The position numbers and the translations under genes are program-made. A DNA stretch of 64,000 bases, from the NCBI RefSeq assembly GCF_020180945.1, contig NZ_JAIPUL010000002.1, positions 310,001 to 374,000 of the forward strand, in the 5' to 3' direction. Position 1 is the first letter of the stretch, and every line of letters starts with the position of its first letter. The notes under the pieces are model-generated. The model was given only the letters and a program-made list of their open reading frames with translations, had not been told where the DNA came from and did no database searches. This document shows, piece by piece, positions 59,399 through 64,000 of the stretch. The stretch comes from Lacticaseibacillus kribbianus (GTDB lineage Bacteria; Bacillota; Bacilli; Lactobacillales; Lactobacillaceae).

Positions 59399-59403
59399 TT
59401 TAT

Positions 59404-59474
59404 AGGGATATAGTTTAAAGGTAGAACTACGGTCTCCAAAACCGTCAGTGTGGGTTCAATTCCTACTATCCCTG
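59404..59474 (+). tRNA. tRNA-Trp (CCA)
   Basis: AGGGATA/TATCCCT acceptor, loop CTCCAAA. Confidence 0.95.
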
Positions 59475-59487
59475 CTTTTTATATTAT

Positions 59488-59561
59488 GGCGGTATTGGTG
59501 AAGTGGTTAACACACTGGTTTGTGGATCCAGCATACGTGGGTTCGATTCCCACATACCGCC
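59488..59561 (+). tRNA. tRNA-His (GTG)
   Basis: Loop TTTGTGG; extra 5' G (59488) faces C73. Confidence 0.95.
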
Positions 59562-59567
59562 CTTGAT

Positions 59568-59639
59568 TGGGGTATAGCCAAGTGGTAAGGCAACGGACTT
59601 TGACTCCGTCATGCGCTGGTTCGAATCCAGCTACCCCAA
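59568..59639 (+). tRNA. tRNA-Gln (TTG)
   Basis: TGGGGTA/TACCCCA acceptor, loop CTTTGAC. Confidence 0.95.
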
Positions 59640-59646
59640 TTGTTAC

Positions 59647-59718
59647 GGCGGTGTAGCCAAGTGGTAAGGCAAAGGTCTGCAAAACCTATATGCGTCGGTT
59701 CAAATCCGATCACCGCCT
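59647..59718 (+). tRNA. tRNA-Cys (GCA)
   Basis: GGCGGTG/CACCGCC acceptor, loop CTGCAAA. Confidence 0.95.
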
Positions 59719-59755
59719 TTCTCAGGCATGCGCCGCGAGAAGAAGATAATAGCTC

Positions 59756-59839
59756 GCCGGCATGGCGGAATTGGCAGACGCGCTGGACTCAAAATCCAGT
59801 TCTAGCAATAGAGTATCGGTTCGACCCCGATTGCCGGCA
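59756..59839 (+). tRNA. tRNA-Leu (CAA)
   Basis: Class II, loop CTCAAAA, GCCGGCA/TGCCGGC acceptor. Last tRNA of the cluster. Confidence 0.95.
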
Positions 59840-59844
59840 GTGAT

Positions 59845-59868
59845 GGCCTCAGTGATGGGGCTTTTTTT
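59845..59868 (+). terminator. Terminator of the rrn-tRNA operon
   Basis: Short stem GCCTC/GGGGC, then seven T. Confidence 0.75.
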
Positions 59869-60032
59869 TATGCCCAAGGCGCTGCGTGCCCCGCTGGGGC
59901 CTGGCACAACCGGGGGAGGGCGACCCGCCAGCCTCGGCCTTGAAGTCGCGCGGTCGCAGGCAGATATCGGGCTCTGGGTCGAGGCCCGGGGCTAATGATT
60001 CTGTTAAAATCGTGACTGTAATGAGCCAAAAA

Positions 60033-60061
60033 TTGAATCGGCCCGGGTTAGCCGATATACT
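60033..60061 (+). promoter_or_regulatory. Promoter of the glycosyltransferase operon
   Basis: TTGAAT, 17-bp spacer, TATACT. The 160 bp before it (59869-60032) show no gene or repeat. Confidence 0.7.
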
Positions 60062-60097
60062 GTAACTAATTGAAGTGGCGCGTTTGGAGGAAGTCTG

Positions 60098-61303
60098 ATG
60101 AATATTGGCATTTTTACGGATTCGTATTTTCCGCAGGTCAGTGGCGTGGCGACCTCGATCAAGACGCTGAAGGATGATCTCGAGCGGAAGGGGCACGTGG
60201 TGTACATCTTCACCACCACCGACCCGCACGTGCCGGAATCCGCCGTCGAGCCCAACATTTTTCGCTTCACCAGCGTCCCGTTCGTCTCGTTCACGGACCG
60301 GCGCATTGCGGTGCGCGGACTGTTTCACGCCTACCAGGTCGCCAAGGAGCTGAAGCTCGACCTGGTGCACACCCAGACCGAGTTTTCGATGGGCTACATC
60401 GGCAAGTTCGTCGCGCGGGAGCTCAAGATTCCCGTCGTGCACACGTACCACACCATGTACGAGGACTACCTGCATTACGTGATGAACGGCCACCTGCTGC
60501 GACCCTACCACGTCAAGCAGTTCATGCGCGCCTTCCTGTACCACGTCTCCGGGGTGGTGACGCCTTCCGAACGGGCGCACGACTCGCTTGAGGCATACGG
60601 CATCAAGATCCCGATGGCCATCATTCCCACCGGGGTCGACCTGACGCAGTTTCGGTCGGCCAAGGACACCGGCGTCCGCGAGCGCCTGGGGCTGAGCCAG
60701 GTGCCGGTGCTGCTGTCGCTGTCGCGGGTGGCCTACGAGAAGCGCATCGACAAAATCGTCGCGGCGATGCCCGACATCCTCAAGCAGGTGCCGAACGCGG
60801 TGCTTCTGGTCGTCGGCGACGGGCCGGCGCGCGAGGACCTCGCGCAGCAGGCGGAATCGCTTGGCATCGCCGACCACGTGCGCTTCACCGGCGAGGTCGA
60901 CCACGATGCGGTGCCGGACTACTACCGGGCCGGCGACGTGTTCGTGTCGGCCAGCGACTCGGAGTCGCAGGGGCTGACCTACATCGAGGCGATGGCCGCC
61001 GGGCGCAAGGTGGTGGCCTGGGCCGGCGAGTACACGCAGACGCTTTTGGACGACCCGGCGATCGGCACCACCTTCAGCACGACGCCGGAGATGGTTCACC
61101 AGGTCTGCGGCTACCTGACGCACCCGCAGGCCTTCAGCGACCCGGCGCCGCGCGCGGCCAAGCTGCAGGCGATTTCGGCCGACCTGTTCGGCGACCGGGT
61201 GCTGACATTCTACGATGCGGCGATTGCGCGCTACCAGCAGACGCTTTCCGCCAGTGACGACAAGGCGGCCGTTGAGTCGGAGCGGCCTTCTTTAAAGGGG
61301 TAA
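60098..61303 (+). CDS. GT4 glycosyltransferase, diglyceride glucosyltransferase type
   Basis: 401 residues. GT-B fold: N-terminal NIGIFTDSYFPQVSGVATSI with acceptor-side loop, HTYHTMYEDYLHYV near 119-132, C-terminal donor site with VGDGPAREDL near 245 and SESQGLTYIEAMA near 290 (E-x7-E). Closest known role is 1,2-diacylglycerol 3-glucosyltransferase (LafA-like) making the glycolipid anchor of lipoteichoic acid. Start ATG after GGAGGAAG. Two bp from the next gene. Confidence 0.85.
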   Translation: MNIGIFTDSYFPQVSGVATSIKTLKDDLERKGHVVYIFTTTDPHVPESAVEPNIFRFTSVPFVSFTDRRIAVRGLFHAYQVAKELKLDLVHTQTEFSMGYIGKFVARELKIPVVHTYHTMYEDYLHYVMNGHLLRPYHVKQFMRAFLYHVSGVVTPSERAHDSLEAYGIKIPMAIIPTGVDLTQFRSAKDTGVRERLGLSQVPVLLSLSRVAYEKRIDKIVAAMPDILKQVPNAVLLVVGDGPAREDLAQQAESLGIADHVRFTGEVDHDAVPDYYRAGDVFVSASDSESQGLTYIEAMAAGRKVVAWAGEYTQTLLDDPAIGTTFSTTPEMVHQVCGYLTHPQAFSDPAPRAAKLQAISADLFGDRVLTFYDAAIARYQQTLSASDDKAAVESERPSLKG

Positions 61304-61305
61304 CC

Positions 61306-62343
61306 ATGATCGACATCCACATGTTCTCATCCGCGGACAAAGTCGCGGGCCAGGGCGTCGGCGCCGTGTACACGGAGCTGCTCGCGCTTTTGGACAAGTA
61401 CTTTCCAGGGGAGTTTCGCATCAGCATCAACAAGTACTCGTCAAGCGTCATCAGCCACTACCACACCATCGACCCGGCGTTTTTCGCCTCCACGTTCTCC
61501 AAGCGGCGCGGGCGCAAGATCGGCTACGTCCACTTCCTGCCCGAGACCTTGGACTCAAGCCTGCGCCTGCCCGGCATCGCGCGGGTGACGCTGGACAAGT
61601 ACGTCGTCGCCTTTTACAAGCGCATGGACCAGCTGGTGGTGGTCAACCCGAACTTCATTCCGCGGCTGGCCGCTTACGGCATCGACCCGCACCGGGTGAC
61701 CTACATTCCGAACTTCGTCTCCCGGGAGACCTTCTACCCGGCGACGGCTGAAGCCAAAACGGCGCTGCGCCGGCAGTACGGCATTCCGGAGGACGCCTTC
61801 GTGGTCTTCGGGGCCGGCCAGGTCCAGGATCGCAAGGGCGTCGACGACTTCATCGCGCTGGCCAAGCGCAACCCGCAGTGGCGCTTCATCTGGGCCGGCG
61901 GCTTCTCGTTTGGCATGATCACCAACGGCTACGACCACCTCAAGGCCGCGGTGGCCAACGCGCCGGACAACCTGACCTTCACCGGCATCGTGCCGCGCGA
62001 GGACATGGTCGACTACTACAACATGGCCAGTGTGTTCCTGCTGCCGTCCTACGAGGAGCTGTTCCCGATGGCGGTGCTCGAGGCCTTTTCCACCGAGACG
62101 CCGGTGATGGTGCGCGACCTGCAGCTGTACGACGAGATCATCGCGCCCTTTGCGCTGAAGGCCAAGGATGTCGACGCGATGAACGACAAGCTGGCAGCCC
62201 TTGCGGCGTCGCCCGAGCTGCAGCAGGCGTACGTCAAGAAGAGCCAGGCCGCCGCGGCGACCTACTCGGAGGCGCGCCTGGCGCGGGTGTGGGAGCACTT
62301 CTACCGCACCCAGGCCGCCCTGGTTGAGGGCGGTCATGAGTAG
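61306..62343 (+). CDS. GT4 glycosyltransferase, second glycolipid step
   Basis: 345 residues. GT-B; C-terminal signature SYEELFPMAVLEAFSTETPV near 248-267 with the E-x7-E motif, and GAGQVQDRKGVDDF near 165. In lactobacilli the second gene of this pair (lafB-like) adds the next hexose to glucosyl-diacylglycerol. Acceptor not proven here. Overlaps the following gene by 8 bp. Confidence 0.83.
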   Translation: MIDIHMFSSADKVAGQGVGAVYTELLALLDKYFPGEFRISINKYSSSVISHYHTIDPAFFASTFSKRRGRKIGYVHFLPETLDSSLRLPGIARVTLDKYVVAFYKRMDQLVVVNPNFIPRLAAYGIDPHRVTYIPNFVSRETFYPATAEAKTALRRQYGIPEDAFVVFGAGQVQDRKGVDDFIALAKRNPQWRFIWAGGFSFGMITNGYDHLKAAVANAPDNLTFTGIVPREDMVDYYNMASVFLLPSYEELFPMAVLEAFSTETPVMVRDLQLYDEIIAPFALKAKDVDAMNDKLAALAASPELQQAYVKKSQAAAATYSEARLARVWEHFYRTQAALVEGGHE

Positions 62344-63367
62344 AAAAAACAAGCTGGCCGCGGCGGTCATGGTGCTGCTGGGCGTGGGCATCTTCATGTT
62401 CGAGATGCGCCACCTCCACTTCCACCAGGTCGCTGCGACCCTGATGAACCTCAACCTCTGGTGGCTGCTCGTGGCCACCCTGGTGATGCTCGGCTCGTGG
62501 GCCATCGAGTCGCTGGTCGTGCAGACCTTCGTCGCCCACGACGGCGAGCGCCTGCCGTTCACCTCGGCGGCGCGCGTCACCTTGGTCGAGCAGCTCTTCA
62601 ACAACATCACCCCCTTTGCCTCCGGCGGCCAGCCGGCGCAGCTGATCGCGCTGATGCAGGCCGGCGTAGAGGGGGGCCGGGCGAGCTCTGTGCTTCTGAT
62701 GAAGTTCGTGGTCTACCAGTTCATGGTGCTGATCAACTTCGTCTTGACCATCGCCATCGGCTTCCGCCAGGTCGCCGGCCGCCTCGGGCCCCTGGCCTGG
62801 TTCATCGTCTTCGGCTTCGTGATCCACGTGGTCGTGATCTGCGGGCTACTGCTTGTGATGTACCACTACCGCTTCACCAAGCGGCTGGTGGCCGTCATGG
62901 TCGGGCTGTACGGCCGGTTCGCCGGCCCGGTGCGCCAGGCGACGGTCGCGGCCAAGATGGCCGAGAAGATCGACTCGTTTTACGCCGAAAGCCTGCACCT
63001 CAAGCGCGAGAAGACCAAGGTGCTGCGCGCGGCGGGGCTGACCCTGATTCAGCTGCTGCTGTACTACTCCGTGCCGTACTTCGTGCTGCGGAGCTTTGGC
63101 GTCGACCACGTCAGCCTGATCGAGATGATGGTGCTGCACGTGATGATCGTGATGATCGTCTCGCTGTTCCCGATTCCCGGCGGCGCCGGCGGGGCGGAGT
63201 ACAGCTTCAAGACCCTGTTTGCCACCTACGTGCCGGCGGCGTCGCAGCTGGTGCTCGCGATGCTGCTCTGGCGCCTCTTGACCTACTACCTGGGCATGGC
63301 GCTGGGGGCCGGGGCGCTGTCGGGTGTGCCGGCCAAAATGGTGCGGCGCGGCCGCGACCAAAAGTGA
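62336..63367 (+). CDS. Lysylphosphatidylglycerol synthase TM-region (UPF0104) membrane protein
   Basis: 343 residues, about eight membrane segments. Shares the flippase fold of MprF: SAARVTLVEQLFNNITPFAS and a PGGAGGAEYSFK motif near 282. No transferase domain. Coupled to the two glycosyltransferases, so it may flip their glycolipid product; inference. Start ATG within the previous gene. Confidence 0.82.
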   Translation: MSRKNKLAAAVMVLLGVGIFMFEMRHLHFHQVAATLMNLNLWWLLVATLVMLGSWAIESLVVQTFVAHDGERLPFTSAARVTLVEQLFNNITPFASGGQPAQLIALMQAGVEGGRASSVLLMKFVVYQFMVLINFVLTIAIGFRQVAGRLGPLAWFIVFGFVIHVVVICGLLLVMYHYRFTKRLVAVMVGLYGRFAGPVRQATVAAKMAEKIDSFYAESLHLKREKTKVLRAAGLTLIQLLLYYSVPYFVLRSFGVDHVSLIEMMVLHVMIVMIVSLFPIPGGAGGAEYSFKTLFATYVPAASQLVLAMLLWRLLTYYLGMALGAGALSGVPAKMVRRGRDQK

Positions 63368-63454
63368 AAAAACTTTGGCAATCGGGGATTTTTACGGGCA
63401 CAAAAAGCGTTTTTATGGTACGCTATCACAGAAGTACAGGAAAGGGGCCGTTTC

Positions 63455-63697
63455 ATGAAGAGCTCACAGTTAGTTGCGATCATTAAACGCCTTGAAGCCA
63501 TGCAGGAAGCAGCGGATGGCGAGGTGCAAACGCGCCGGTTCGAAAAGGACGGCGTTGAAAAAGGCTTGGTGTCTTACGACGCCAAAACCGAGACATTCAC
63601 GCTTGAAGAGATGGATCAACACCAGAAATTCGACTTCGATGACATCGACCTTGTTGCCATTGAAATCTTTGACCTGCTCGACGATTCTGAAAACTAA
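63455..63697 (+). CDS. YkuJ family protein
   Basis: 80 residues. Pattern LVAIIKRLEAMQEAADGE, then FDDIDLVAIEIFDLL, matches B. subtilis YkuJ, of unknown function. Start ATG after GGAAAGGGGCC. Lower GC than its neighbours. Confidence 0.85.
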   Translation: MKSSQLVAIIKRLEAMQEAADGEVQTRRFEKDGVEKGLVSYDAKTETFTLEEMDQHQKFDFDDIDLVAIEIFDLLDDSEN

Positions 63698-63707
63698 GCA
63701 GCGCGTG

Positions 63708-63741
63708 AAAGAGCGGTTGGGCAGATGCCCGGCCGCTCTTT
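63708..63741 (+). terminator. Terminator of the YkuJ gene
   Basis: AAAGAGCGG / CCGCTCTTT stem with inner GGGC/GCCC. Confidence 0.82.
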
Positions 63742-63896
63742 GTCGTTGCGGCGGCGCGCGGGCCTGAGTCAGCGCGGCCGCCCGGCGCCGCCGCAGGGTG
63801 GCCCGCCCGCGCCTGCGGAAGGCGTCTGGCCACCGTGAGCCCGGCCCGCGGTCCGTTAAGATGTCGTTAAGCCCCCTTGAAAATCGAGCATGAAAA

Positions 63897-63925
63897 TTGT
63901 GTTTTGGCGGGCGTTTGTGTAGACT
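63897..63925 (+). promoter_or_regulatory. Promoter of the last gene
   Basis: TTGTGT, 17-bp spacer, TAGACT. The 155 bp before it hold nothing I recognise. Confidence 0.45.
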
Positions 63926-63977
63926 TACCAGTGTGCACCAATCTCGTGAACGGTAACTCATTAGCTGGAGGAACACC

Positions 63978-64000
63978 ATGAAGCAAATCGGCAGGCGAAT
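63978..64000 (+). CDS. Start of a gene cut by the window end
   Basis: ATG after CTGGAGGAAC, reading MKQIGRR before the edge. Too short to assign. Confidence 0.5.

Overview
The window is chromosomal DNA of a lactic acid bacterium of the family Lactobacillaceae with unusually high GC. Support comes from the Firmicutes-type gene blocks (secE-nusG, rplK-rplA, rplJ-rplL, dnaX-ybaB-recR-yaaL-tmk-darA-holB-yabA-rsmI, ydiF-type ABC-F next to rex, groESL under CIRCE), strong AAGGAGG ribosome binding sites, an LPxTG sortase substrate, lipoteichoic-acid-type glycosyltransferases and the 16S sequence. A GC-rich Lacticaseibacillus-like species is my best guess; the genus is not proven from the sequence alone.

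Layout. 1-4.3 kb: the end of an extracellular-electron-transfer (EET) locus: a doubly flavinylated lipoprotein (PplA-like, cut by the window edge), an ApbE-type FMN transferase and two tandem UbiA/MenA prenyltransferases. 4.3-9.8 kb: rpmG, secE, nusG, the L11-L1 and L10-L12 operons with leaders. 9.9-19.5 kb: two ABC-2-like permeases without an ATPase, a divergent XRE regulator with seven C-terminal repeats, mprF, an rRNA methyltransferase-like gene, a PucR-type regulator, tadA and an acetyltransferase. 19.5-27.8 kb: SRP RNA and the dnaX-to-rsmI replication and repair cluster. 28-32 kb: an exported protein, a repeat-rich LPxTG surface protein, a HhH-GPD DNA glycosylase and asparaginase. 32.2-35.7 kb: folT under a THF riboswitch, then tsaB-rimI-tsaD. 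35.8-46 kb: ABC-F, rex, an NfeD/flotillin operon, an LCP protein, a CPBP protease, groESL. 46.5-52.4 kb: yutD, HAD phosphatase, DUF1461 membrane protein, DedA, PgpA, ferredoxin-NADP reductase, cyclophilin, an S1-domain protein. 52.7-59.9 kb: one complete rRNA operon (16S-23S-5S) followed by 23 tRNA genes. 60-64 kb: a glycolipid glycosyltransferase operon, YkuJ and the start of another gene.

The most unusual signal is intergenic. A family of about 125-bp GC-rich units occurs head to tail in arrays at 5308-5558, 7352-7540, 19682-20110, 42800-43235 and 46022-46222, with divergent copies in the leaders of fmnB and the flotillin gene. Each unit folds into three nested stems capped by a GCACTTT-like loop. 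The stem sequences differ from copy to copy but the partners change together, so structure rather than sequence is conserved. In the five main arrays the unit points the same way as the gene upstream and starts 0-5 bp after its stop codon or terminator U-run. A larger related element (about 200-215 bp, 5559-5774 and 46298-46500) shares the terminal GGGCGGAG motif and the apical loop. I know no described family that matches it. It could be a mobile palindromic element or a structured RNA.
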